NCBI GenBank assembly: GCA_937922775.1
Contig: CALAKE010000474.1
Location: 1-5,761 of the forward strand
Source of the DNA: an uncultured bacterium
Lineage (GTDB): Bacteria; Acidobacteriota; UBA890
DNA length: 5,761 nt
Direction of reading: 5' to 3'
The notes under the pieces were generated by a model, which was not told the DNA's origin, made no database searches, and saw only the letters and a list, made by a program, of their open reading frames with translations. The position numbers were made by a program, and so were the translations under genes. Positions 1-5,761 of this stretch are shown here, piece after piece. How positions within the stretch are numbered: the stretch's first letter is position 1; every line of letters begins with the position of its first letter.

Positions 1-1
1 G

Positions 2-58
2 GCGCTCGTAAATGGCGATGGCACCGTGACCCTGTTGGTTCCCCAAGCGCCCCGCTAG
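2..58 (+). CDS. Possible C-terminal tail of a convergent gene (partial, unidentified)
   Basis: Plus-strand frame 2 is open from the window edge to a TAG at 56-58 and would encode 18 residues ending NGDGTVTLLVPQAPR. This reads like a plausible protein end and would sit 38 bases from the convergent epimerase stop. The competing reading is on the minus strand: an open frame runs from within the epimerase end to the window edge, with a possible GTG at 76-74 (VRFDVRLAGRLGNQQ...), but it has no clear ribosome binding site at that start. Third-position GC is similar in both frames, so the choice is weak. The family is not recognised. Confidence 0.22.
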   Translation, partial: ALVNGDGTVTLLVPQAPR

Positions 59-96
59 CCGGACGTCAAAGCGCACATTTCGCGCGGTAGGGATCT

Positions 97-516
97 TCAG
101 GACACGACCTCTTTGATCTCCAGTAGGACCCCCCCGAGCGCGCGAGGATGGAGAAAAGCGATGCGTGCGCCACCTGCTCCAATGCGTGGCTGCGGATCGA
201 TGTGAGGGATCTCGGCATCGATCACACTCTCGAGCGCCTCTTCGATGTCGGCCACCCGCATGCAAACGTGGTGCAGACCCTCGCCCTTTTTCTCCAGGAA
301 TCGCGCCACGGCACCCGAGTCGTCCAGAGGGGAAATCAGCTCGATCTTGGTCTCACCCGGCAGGTGGAGGAAAGCCACCTCGACTCCCTGGGCAACAACC
401 TCCTCACGGAGACCTACACGAGCGCCTAGGAGCTGTACGTATCGGGCGCACGCTTCGTCGAGGTCTTCCACGGCAATCGCGATGTGGTCGATCTCGCCGG
501 CCGGCAAAGTGCTCAT
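97..516 (-). CDS. mce: Methylmalonyl-CoA epimerase
   Basis: This enzyme interconverts the (S) and (R) forms of methylmalonyl-CoA so that the B12-dependent mutase can make succinyl-CoA; it acts in the cytoplasm. At 139 residues it has the usual length for the family and consists of two vicinal-oxygen-chelate repeats. The first begins with IDHIAIAV (residues 9-16) and the second with GLHHVCMRV (80-88). By alignment from memory with the Propionibacterium enzyme, the metal ligands are H11, E59 (a Gln in that enzyme), H83 and E133, all present. The position matching its second catalytic Glu (E48) appears to be V47, as in several other family members. The ATG overlaps the meaB stop as ATGA, and a strong AAGGAG lies 5 bases upstream. 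It is the last recognised gene of the acyl-CoA dehydrogenase-meaB-mce operon. A generic glyoxalase-fold protein is the alternative, but the context makes epimerase very likely. Confidence 0.95.
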   Translation of the reverse strand: MSTLPAGEIDHIAIAVEDLDEACARYVQLLGARVGLREEVVAQGVEVAFLHLPGETKIELISPLDDSGAVARFLEKKGEGLHHVCMRVADIEEALESVIDAEIPHIDPQPRIGAGGARIAFLHPRALGGVLLEIKEVVS

Positions 517-1538
517 GACTGCTCCTTCGACGTACTGATGTCCGCAATGATCCGCTCAACCGCACCATGAACCCCTAGGTCACCGCTGGCAATGGCCTCG
601 ATGAGCTCGGCCTCGCAGGCCCGATCGAAACCACCGGAACGAGCCATGCGGAGAAGACGGTCGCGCAGCAACGAGTGCAGGCGCAGGCGCGCCAGGGCCC
701 GGCGTTTTGCGGCAGCCTCGCCACTCGAGTGCAACCAGGAGCTGTGACGTTCGATGGCAGTATGTAGCTTCCCGATTCCGCGCTCTGAGGTTGCCACTGT
801 CCGCAACACGGGCGGAGCCCATGCCTCGCCCTGCTCCCCGGCCACCCAAGCTCTGAGATGTGCCTCCGCCTGCTCCGCCCCTGCCAGATCCGATTTATTG
901 AGGACGAATATGTCACCCACCTCGAGGATGCCCGCCTTGATCGCCTGTACCTCGTCACCGGCACCGGGCGTGACGACAACGCACGTGGTATCGGCCACAC
1001 CGGCAACATCGACTTCGTCCTGCCCCACACCTACGGTCTCGACGATGAGCCGATCGAAACCCGCGGCGGTCATGAGAATCAGTACGTCATACGCCGCTGC
1101 CGCCAGTCCACCTAGCGCCCCACGCGTGGCCATGCTGCGCATGAATACGCCTGCATCCCCCGAATGGCGGTTCATGCGCACACGGTCGCCCAGCAGCGCC
1201 CCTCCCGTGAGCGGGCTCGTCGGATCGACCGCGAGGATTCCGACCGTCACACCGGTTCTTCGATAAACGGCGACAAGAGCATCGACGAGGGAGCTCTTGC
1301 CTGCCCCGCTGGGCCCCGTGATGCCGACGATTGGAGCCATGGTGGTGGTGGCTCCAGTCGAGCGCAGGATGTGGGAGACATCCGCTGCCCCGTCTTCGAT
1401 CAGCGATATGGCCCGCGCCAACGCTCGCATGTCTCCAGCCAGAACCTTCTCGACGAGACTGGAGATCCCTCGGCTGGGCTCGTCGCGCATATTCTCCGAG
1501 CCCCGCCCGGTGGCGACCTGCTTGGATTCAGGCTCCAC
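513..1538 (-). CDS. meaB: Methylmalonyl-CoA mutase-associated GTPase MeaB (ArgK family)
   Basis: MeaB is a G3E-family GTPase that loads adenosylcobalamin onto methylmalonyl-CoA mutase and protects it from inactivation. The older name ArgK came from a supposed link to arginine transport. Visible motifs are the Walker A loop GPSGAGKS (residues 75-82), VDPTSP (104-109), the switch-like ETVGVGQ (167-173) and the guanine-specificity motif NKSD (214-217). A helical, Arg-rich C-terminal region follows, as expected for the dimerisation arm. The 341 residues are slightly longer than the usual 325-330. The start used is GTG at 1538, one base after the acyl-CoA dehydrogenase stop, with GAGG 5 bases upstream. 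An internal ATG at codon 17 (1490-1488) would give 325 residues and has GGAG only 3 bases away. The gene ends in a 4-base overlap with mce. The family call is secure; the exact start is less so. Confidence 0.95.
   Translation of the reverse strand: MEPESKQVATGRGSENMRDEPSRGISSLVEKVLAGDMRALARAISLIEDGAADVSHILRSTGATTTMAPIVGITGPSGAGKSSLVDALVAVYRRTGVTVGILAVDPTSPLTGGALLGDRVRMNRHSGDAGVFMRSMATRGALGGLAAAAYDVLILMTAAGFDRLIVETVGVGQDEVDVAGVADTTCVVVTPGAGDEVQAIKAGILEVGDIFVLNKSDLAGAEQAEAHLRAWVAGEQGEAWAPPVLRTVATSERGIGKLHTAIERHSSWLHSSGEAAAKRRALARLRLHSLLRDRLLRMARSGGFDRACEAELIEAIASGDLGVHGAVERIIADISTSKEQS
522..527 (-). promoter_or_regulatory. Ribosome binding site of mce
   Basis: AAGGAG on the minus strand, within the 3' end of meaB, lies 5 bases before the mce ATG at 516. 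The ATG itself shares bases with the meaB TGA, so termination and re-initiation are probably coupled. Confidence 0.75.
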
Positions 1539-1539
1539 G

Positions 1540-2691
1540 TCAGCCTCGGCGCGTGAGCTCTCGCGAGATCACGAGGCGCTGCATTTCAGAGGTCCCTTCG
1601 CCGATCGTGCAAAGCTTGACGTCGCGGTAGAACTTCTCGACTCCATAGTCCTTGACGAAGCCGTAGCCGCCGTGTATCTGCACCGCCTGCTCGGCGCAAC
1701 GCACGGCTACCTCGCTGCTGTACAGCTTGGCCTCTGATGCTTGGCGCTTGACGTATTCACCGGCGTTCTTGAGAGAGGAAACGTGCAATACGAGCTGGCG
1801 TGCGGCCTGGACCTCGCTGCTCATTGTGACGAGCTTCGCCTGGATGGCCTCGAAAGATCCGATCGGTCTACCGAACTGATGGCGTTCCCCCGCATAGGCC
1901 ACCGACGCGTCGAGACACCCCTGCGCCAGACCGAGAGCCATAGCTGCGATGCTGATGCGACCGGAGTCGAGCACGCGGAGCGCATCGACGAAACCGTGGT
2001 TCAGCTCGCCCAAGAGATTCTCCCGTGGAATCACACAGTCTTCCAGGATGAGCTCGACTGTATTGCTGGCGCGACATCCCAGCTTGTCTTCCTTACGACC
2101 GACAATGAAGCCGTCAGTGCCGGCCTCGACAATAAACGCCGAGATCCCATGGTTCCCCGCGCTCGCGTCGGTAACCGCGAGGATTACTGCGACTCCCGCA
2201 TAGGAGCCGTTGGTAATGAAGGTCTTGGCGCCGTTTAGCACCCATTCCCTCTCGTCACTGCTCAGACGCGCCGTTGTGCGGGTGCCCGCGGCATCGGACC
2301 CGGCCTCCGGTTCGGTCAGGCCCCAGGCTCCGATCCAGTCTCCCGTCGCCAACTTCGGCAGATAGAGGGTCTTCTGTTCTTCGTTGCCAGCGATGAAGAT
2401 GTGCCCGGCACACAGGGAATTGTGTGCTGCCACACTGAGGGCCACGGACGGATCGACTCTCGACAACTCTTCGATCACCGCGACGTACTCCAGGTACCCC
2501 AACCCAGCACCGCTGTACTTCTCCGGAATCACGACTCCTAGAAGCCCCAACTCGGCGAGCTCGCGCCAGATCTCGTCCGGAAACGCCTGAGCCTCGTCCC
2601 ACTCGCGGATGTTCGGCCGAATCTTCTCTTCTGCGAACCCACGGACCATGTCGGCAACCAGCTGCTGCTCCTCGGTGGGGGTGAAGTTCAC
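1540..2691 (-). CDS. Acyl-CoA dehydrogenase (short-chain / branched-chain type)
   Basis: A flavoenzyme that introduces the alpha-beta double bond into an acyl-CoA and passes electrons to electron transfer flavoprotein. The 383 residues are the full length for the family. The layout is an N-terminal helical domain, a middle beta domain with GAWGLTEPEAGSD (121-133), and a C-terminal helical domain with RHQFGRPIGSFEAIQ (270-284) and the signature QIHGGYGF (338-345). The catalytic base is likely E365 in IGEGTSE, the position used by butyryl-CoA and short/branched-chain enzymes; isovaleryl-CoA and long-chain types carry it elsewhere. The start is GTG at 2691 with GGAGGA just upstream. It is the first gene of an operon with meaB and mce, which suggests a substrate whose breakdown gives propionyl-CoA, such as 2-methylbutyryl- or isobutyryl-CoA. 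That substrate is inference; butyryl-CoA is also possible. Confidence 0.95.
   Translation of the reverse strand: MNFTPTEEQQLVADMVRGFAEEKIRPNIREWDEAQAFPDEIWRELAELGLLGVVIPEKYSGAGLGYLEYVAVIEELSRVDPSVALSVAAHNSLCAGHIFIAGNEEQKTLYLPKLATGDWIGAWGLTEPEAGSDAAGTRTTARLSSDEREWVLNGAKTFITNGSYAGVAVILAVTDASAGNHGISAFIVEAGTDGFIVGRKEDKLGCRASNTVELILEDCVIPRENLLGELNHGFVDALRVLDSGRISIAAMALGLAQGCLDASVAYAGERHQFGRPIGSFEAIQAKLVTMSSEVQAARQLVLHVSSLKNAGEYVKRQASEAKLYSSEVAVRCAEQAVQIHGGYGFVKDYGVEKFYRDVKLCTIGEGTSEMQRLVISRELTRRG
1544..1547 (-). promoter_or_regulatory. Ribosome binding site deciding the meaB GTG start
   Basis: GAGG on the minus strand, inside the last codons of the acyl-CoA dehydrogenase gene, sits 5 bases before the GTG at 1538. 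With the stop and start separated by one base, it points to translational coupling and favours GTG over the internal ATG at 1490. Confidence 0.5.
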
Positions 2692-2694
2692 GGC

Positions 2695-2700
2695 TCCTCC
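2695..2700 (-). promoter_or_regulatory. Ribosome binding site of the acyl-CoA dehydrogenase gene
   Basis: On the minus strand GGAGGA lies 3 bases before the GTG at 2691 (4 bases if GGAGG is taken as the core). This strong site supports GTG as the true start rather than an internal codon. Confidence 0.7.
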
Positions 2701-2754
2701 AGATGCTCTCGCAGGCGCTTTCGGTCTTCGGGGGAATCCCGGTAAGTGATTGCT

Positions 2755-2792
2755 ATATTAGGACTTCTAACACAGCGCCAGGTGGTAATCAA
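2755..2792 (-). promoter_or_regulatory. Candidate promoter region for the acyl-CoA dehydrogenase-meaB-mce operon
   Basis: This is the most AT-rich part of the divergent intergenic region. On the minus strand, TTGATT (2792-2787) and TAGAAG (2769-2764) are separated by 17 bases, each matching 4 of 6 sigma-70 consensus positions. A second possible -10, TAATAT (2760-2755), has no good -35 partner. Either would give a leader of roughly 60-70 bases before the GTG. These are weak matches judged by eye, and the sigma factor preference of this organism is unknown. Confidence 0.3.
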
Positions 2793-2804
2793 TGTTGATC
2801 AATG
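2788..2804. repeat. Overlapping direct and inverted repeat, possible operator
   Basis: ATCAATG occurs at 2788-2794 and again at 2798-2804, a period of exactly 10 bases (about one helical turn). The same bases hold an inverted repeat, ATCAA-TG-TTGAT (2788-2799), and the 8-base palindrome TTGATCAA (2795-2802). The cluster overlaps the candidate minus-strand -35 and lies 25 bases upstream of the candidate plus-strand -35. That placement suits a regulator controlling one or both divergent units. The repeats are seen directly; the operator role is inferred. Confidence 0.4.
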
Positions 2805-2828
2805 GGCACCGGAATGACCACATGAGAG

Positions 2829-2857
2829 TTGACGACCCCTCCTGGTGGACCTAAACT
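2829..2857 (+). promoter_or_regulatory. Candidate sigma-70-like promoter for the PHP-pepA-DHH unit
   Basis: TTGACG (2829-2834, 5 of 6 matches to TTGACA) and TAAACT (2852-2857, 4 of 6 matches to TATAAT) are separated by exactly 17 bases. Transcription would start near 2864, about 20 bases before the ATG at 2886. The -35 box coincides with a TTG codon that could otherwise be taken as the start of the gene, so this promoter favours the downstream ATG. Confidence 0.45.
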
Positions 2858-2885
2858 CGGCGCCTTGCTCAGCCTAGGCACATTC

Positions 2886-3770
2886 ATGATCGATTCCGAC
2901 CCTCCACGTCCCCGGCTCGCGGAACTGCACAGTCACAGCGATCACTCAGACGGCTCCTTCAGCCCTGAGATGGTAGTTGAGATCGCGCACTCCGAGGGCC
3001 TGGCTGCGCTAGCTCTCACTGATCATGACACGGTATCGGGGGTTGCTGCCGCTCGGCACCGGGCCGAAGAAATCGGCATTGAGTTTATAGCCGGGGTTGA
3101 GTTCTCGTCACACCTCGGGAAGAAAGAGATCCACATCCTCGGTCTATTCATCGACGATCTAAATTCCGATCTCATCGCCGCCACTGAACAAGCTCGTCTC
3201 TTCCGCCGCGAGCGCGCCCACGTGATTGTCGGGAAGCTTCGTGAGCTGCGACTCGGCGTCAGCTTCGCGGATGTCGAGTTGGCGGCAGGCGCGGCCAGCA
3301 TGGGACGCCCTCATATCGCCGCAGCCCTGGTCGAGGTCGGAGCCGTGCCCCACGTCGACTCTGCTTTCCACAGGTACATCGGCAATGGAGGTCCCGCCTT
3401 CGTTCCCAAGCCAACGCTATCGGCGTCCGAGGTCATAAGGACAATTCACGCGGCCGGTGGAGCTGCCATCCTGGCGCACCCGGCGAGCAGCCGTGTCGGC
3501 GAGAAGGCCATCCTCGACCTGGCTGATATCGGCCTGGACGGGTTCGAGGTATTGCACCCGAAACACCGACCAGCGCAGCAGAGGCGTCTCCGTAGACTCA
3601 TCGTTTCTTCCGGGCTGCTGCCTTCGGGCGGGTCAGATTTTCATGGACCGGGAAGCGGCCGCACTCCCATGGGCAGCTGTGCAGCCCCTCTCGAGTGGAT
3701 GGAAGCGTTGCGTCAACGTGCCGTTGAAAACGCGCATCATGTGGCATCATTACCCACACATGGTCGCTGA
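2886..3770 (+). CDS. PHP-domain phosphoesterase, RNase AM / YciV (TrpH) type
   Basis: Members of this COG0613-type family are metal-dependent 5'-3' exonucleases or phosphatases; characterised relatives trim 5' ends of short RNAs and dephosphorylate 3',5'-nucleoside bisphosphates such as pAp. From the ATG at 2886 the protein has 294 residues, typical of the family. PHP metal motifs are all visible: HSHSDHSDG (15-23), TDHD (45-48), E72 in GVEFS, H83 in EIHILG, RPH (141-143), AHP (197-199) and the closing GSDFHG (249-254). The middle insert (about 95-180) with the RPHIA motif is characteristic of YciV-like proteins. A longer form beginning at TTG 2829 is open, but that codon lies in a likely -35 box and has only GAGAG directly abutting it. 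The ATG has a weak AGG 7 bases upstream. The exact substrate cannot be read from sequence. It is probably the first gene of a unit with pepA and the DHH gene. Confidence 0.92.
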   Translation: MIDSDPPRPRLAELHSHSDHSDGSFSPEMVVEIAHSEGLAALALTDHDTVSGVAAARHRAEEIGIEFIAGVEFSSHLGKKEIHILGLFIDDLNSDLIAATEQARLFRRERAHVIVGKLRELRLGVSFADVELAAGAASMGRPHIAAALVEVGAVPHVDSAFHRYIGNGGPAFVPKPTLSASEVIRTIHAAGGAAILAHPASSRVGEKAILDLADIGLDGFEVLHPKHRPAQQRRLRRLIVSSGLLPSGGSDFHGPGSGRTPMGSCAAPLEWMEALRQRAVENAHHVASLPTHGR

Positions 3771-3801
3771 CTCCTTTTGACATTTCGCTTGCGCTGATTC
3801 C

Positions 3802-3807
3802 TGAGGA
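3802..3807 (+). promoter_or_regulatory. Ribosome binding site of pepA
   Basis: TGAGGA in the 42-base gap after the PHP gene ends 5 bases before the ATG at 3813, a normal spacing. No convincing terminator or complete promoter was seen in the gap, so co-transcription with the PHP gene is likely. Confidence 0.6.
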
Positions 3808-3812
3808 CTGTA

Positions 3813-5285
3813 ATGAGAATCTCCGTTTCCGACCTTCCTGTCACACAACTCGAGGCAGAAGCCTTGATTATGGTGCTCTCCAAAGACGCCGGGGTTCCTG
3901 GGCTCTGGCAGCCGCTCGATGACACCGAAGCCGGCATGATTTCCGAGACCCTGACCTCCTCGGCGTTCAGCGGCAAGGCCGGTCAGACACTGACGCTTCC
4001 ACTACGAGATGCAGGACCCGCGCGCTACCTGGTCCTGGCCGGGTTGGGCAAGGCGGAGGAGGTGGATGTGGAGAGCTGGCGAAGAGCGGTCGGCTCGGGC
4101 TTCACGGCAGCCAGGTCGCGCGGCGCGAAGAGCGTGGCCGTGCCCGTGCCCGAATCGAGCGACATCGCCGCATCAGAGATCGCTGCCGCGTCCGCCGAGG
4201 CCGCCTTGCTCGCCTCGTACCGCTTCCAGGAGTACAAGGAAGTGCCAGACGATCAGGTCGACGTTGTGGCTCTCGTCATCGGGAGCGGGGACCCGGCCGC
4301 TGGAGAGGCAGTTTCCCAAGCGACCACAGTTGCCGAAGCCACCTGCTGGGCGCGCGATTTGATCAACCGTCCCGGAAACGCGAAGCGTCCAGCCGCCCTC
4401 GCTGAAGAGATCGAGAAGATGGCCGCAGAGCATGGCCTGAGGTGTGAGGTTCTCGGTGCAGAACGCTGTGCCGAGCTCGGCATGAATGCGCTGATCTCGG
4501 TAGGCCAGGGATCCTCGGTCCCGCCACAGCTCGTTCTCCTCGAGCACGGCATGGAGGAAGCGGATGAGCCTCCTGTCGTGCTCGTCGGCAAGGGAATTAC
4601 GTTCGATTCTGGCGGGATCTCTATCAAGCCCAGCCTCAACATGGGTGAGATGAAGTCCGACATGTCGGGGGCGGCCGCAGTCGTCGCCACCATGCGCGCG
4701 TTGGCTGATTTGGATGTGCGGCGCCCGGTCGTCGGGGTCACGCCCCTTGCCGAAAACATGCCCAGCTCTTCCGCCTCTCGCCCGGGTGACGTCGTCAGAG
4801 CATTCGGCAAGAAATCCATCGAGATCGTCAATACGGATGCGGAGGGTCGGTTGGTGCTGGCTGATGCGCTTGCGTACGCACTCGAGCGCTACGAGCCGGC
4901 TTGCATGGTCGACCTGGCTACCCTGACGGGGGCTTGTGTTGTCGCTCTCGGATCCGCTGCGGCGGGGCTGATGGGCACGGACGATGAATTGTGCGAGCAA
5001 CTGCGCGCCGCCGGGGAGACCAGCGGAGACCGAGTTTGGCGACTTCCTCTGTGGGGCGCCTACGACGAACTAATTGATAGCGATGTTGCTGACATGAAGA
5101 ACTCCGGTGGACGCTACGCGGGCGCGATCACTGCAGCGAAGCTCCTCCAGAGGTTCGTCGGCGACACGCCATGGGCCCACCTGGATATCGCCGGCACGGC
5201 CTTCACGAAGAAGGCTTCCGCCTATCAACCGAAAGGCGGGACCGGTTTCGGCGTCCGCCTCCTGACCCGATGGCTACTGACATAA
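3813..5285 (+). CDS. pepA: Leucyl aminopeptidase, peptidase family M17 (PepA type)
   Basis: A cytoplasmic two-metal aminopeptidase, hexameric in known relatives, that removes N-terminal residues (often Leu) in peptide turnover. In E. coli the homologue also serves as a DNA-binding accessory protein. The 490 residues match the family. The N-terminal macrodomain-like region covers about 1-160 and the catalytic domain the rest. VGKGITFDSGG (258-268), MKSDMSGAAAV (280-290) and NTDAEGRL (340-347) supply the metal ligands K260, D265, D283, D342 and E344 and the catalytic K272 and R346; each sits exactly 10 residues before its E. coli PepA counterpart. The active site is therefore complete. The gene begins at ATG 3813 behind a good ribosome binding site, 42 bases after the PHP gene, and its last 16 bases overlap the next gene. 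Whether this copy also binds DNA cannot be judged here. Confidence 0.97.
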   Translation: MRISVSDLPVTQLEAEALIMVLSKDAGVPGLWQPLDDTEAGMISETLTSSAFSGKAGQTLTLPLRDAGPARYLVLAGLGKAEEVDVESWRRAVGSGFTAARSRGAKSVAVPVPESSDIAASEIAAASAEAALLASYRFQEYKEVPDDQVDVVALVIGSGDPAAGEAVSQATTVAEATCWARDLINRPGNAKRPAALAEEIEKMAAEHGLRCEVLGAERCAELGMNALISVGQGSSVPPQLVLLEHGMEEADEPPVVLVGKGITFDSGGISIKPSLNMGEMKSDMSGAAAVVATMRALADLDVRRPVVGVTPLAENMPSSSASRPGDVVRAFGKKSIEIVNTDAEGRLVLADALAYALERYEPACMVDLATLTGACVVALGSAAAGLMGTDDELCEQLRAAGETSGDRVWRLPLWGAYDELIDSDVADMKNSGGRYAGAITAAKLLQRFVGDTPWAHLDIAGTAFTKKASAYQPKGGTGFGVRLLTRWLLT

Positions 5286-5761
5286 CAAGCCGCATCGATT
5301 CTCTCCGCAGGGCCTTCTCGGGTGCTGAGCGGATCCTCGTCCTCTCTCATGACAACCCCGATCCAGACGCCCTGGCCAGCGCCTGCACCCTGCGCGCCAT
5401 CCTCGAAGAGCTGGTCGATGCCGAGACCACGGTTGGCTACGCAGGCCTCGTCGGCCGCGCCGAGAATCGTGCCATGATGCGTGAGCTCGACCTCGACGTG
5501 ATCCACATCGGCAATCTCGATCTGTCGGCTTTCGACGCCATCGCCCTGGTCGATACGCAGCCGGGCTTCGGCAACAACTCCTTGCCTGACCTACGCAGGC
5601 CCACGGCCGTAATCGACCATCACCCAGCGCGGGCCGATCTCGACGACATTCCATTCGTCGACGTTCGCGAAGATTACGGCGCGACCTCGACGATGGTAGC
5701 CGAATATGCCTACGCCGTAGGCCTCCGCTTGAGCCCAGCATTGACCACCGCGCTTTTCTAC
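5270..5761 (+). CDS. DHH-family phosphoesterase, NrnA-like (5' part; cut by window edge)
   Basis: The frame from ATG 5270 is open to the window end and gives the first 164 residues of a protein usually 320-340 long. The DHH domain motifs are present in order: SHDNPDPDALAS (26-37, motif I), D95 in VDTQPG (motif II) and IDHHPA (115-120, the DHH motif). A further motif region follows with DYGATSTMV (135-143). Known relatives (NrnA, oligoribonuclease / pAp phosphatase) degrade RNAs of two to five bases and dephosphorylate pAp in the cytoplasm using Mn2+. The C-terminal DHHA1 domain, which would confirm the subtype, lies outside the window. The start overlaps the pepA end by 16 bases in another frame and has no clear ribosome binding site, so translation may depend on pepA. 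Other DHH enzymes, such as cyclic-di-AMP hydrolases, cannot be excluded. Confidence 0.88.
   Translation, partial: MATDITSRIDSLRRAFSGAERILVLSHDNPDPDALASACTLRAILEELVDAETTVGYAGLVGRAENRAMMRELDLDVIHIGNLDLSAFDAIALVDTQPGFGNNSLPDLRRPTAVIDHHPARADLDDIPFVDVREDYGATSTMVAEYAYAVGLRLSPALTTALFY

Noticed and set aside
71..85. Possible GCGC...GCGC hairpin after mce as a terminator
   Set aside because: The stem is only 4 base pairs and no T-run follows on either strand.
1297..1737. Plus-strand open frame (146 codons) opposite meaB and the acyl-CoA dehydrogenase
   Set aside because: It spans the junction of two well-supported minus-strand genes and reads as a shadow of their codons, with no recognisable motif.
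3734..3750. GCATCAT repeated with a 10-base period near the end of the PHP gene
   Set aside because: It lies inside coding sequence (residues around AHHVAS), forms no inverted repeat or hairpin, and is probably chance.
3777..3782. Perfect TTGACA in the PHP-pepA gap, possible -35 box for pepA
   Set aside because: No -10-like hexamer occurs at 16-18 bases; the nearest, TGTAAT at 3809-3814, is 26 bases away and overlaps the start codon.
4173..5000. Long minus-strand open frame (275 codons) opposite pepA
   Set aside because: It lies wholly antisense to a complete M17 peptidase gene, its product resembles no family I recognise, and long antisense frames are common in high-GC coding DNA.
5274..5741. 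Minus-strand open frame (155 codons) at the right edge
   Set aside because: It is antisense to the DHH gene, whose three catalytic motifs are clear; the product is Arg-rich and motif-free, as expected of a shadow frame.

Overview
The window is an ordinary chromosomal stretch from a high-GC, free-living heterotrophic bacterium. It encodes a propionyl/methylmalonyl-CoA type catabolic operon, GTG starts are frequent, and genes are tightly packed. The lineage cannot be fixed from sequence alone; a Gram-negative, non-model phylum (for example Gemmatimonadota or Acidobacteriota) is only a guess. No mobile elements, tRNA or rRNA genes, CRISPR arrays or phage genes were seen.

Left half, minus strand, transcribed right to left: an acyl-CoA dehydrogenase (GTG start at 2691), the methylmalonyl-CoA mutase chaperone GTPase MeaB (GTG start at 1538, one base after the dehydrogenase stop) and methylmalonyl-CoA epimerase (ATG at 516, in a 4-base ATGA overlap with the meaB stop). 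Together they look like a translationally coupled operon for breaking down branched-chain acyl-CoA and propionyl-CoA into succinyl-CoA. The mutase itself is not in the window. Bases 1-96 beyond the epimerase are ambiguous and may hold the tail of a convergent gene.

Centre: a divergent intergenic region (2692-2885) with good candidate promoter elements on both strands and a compact repeat cluster (2788-2804) that could be an operator.

Right half, plus strand: a PHP-domain phosphoesterase of the RNase AM/YciV (TrpH) type, an M17 leucyl aminopeptidase with a complete two-metal active site, and the first 164 residues of a DHH-family phosphoesterase (NrnA-like) cut by the window edge and overlapping the aminopeptidase gene by 16 bases. 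The two phosphoesterase families act on overlapping substrates (pAp and very short RNA), so this cluster may link peptide and nanoRNA turnover; that link is inference. I found no convincing evidence of a previously undescribed system. The most useful second looks are the divergent control region, the PHP start choice and the PHP-PepA-DHH clustering.
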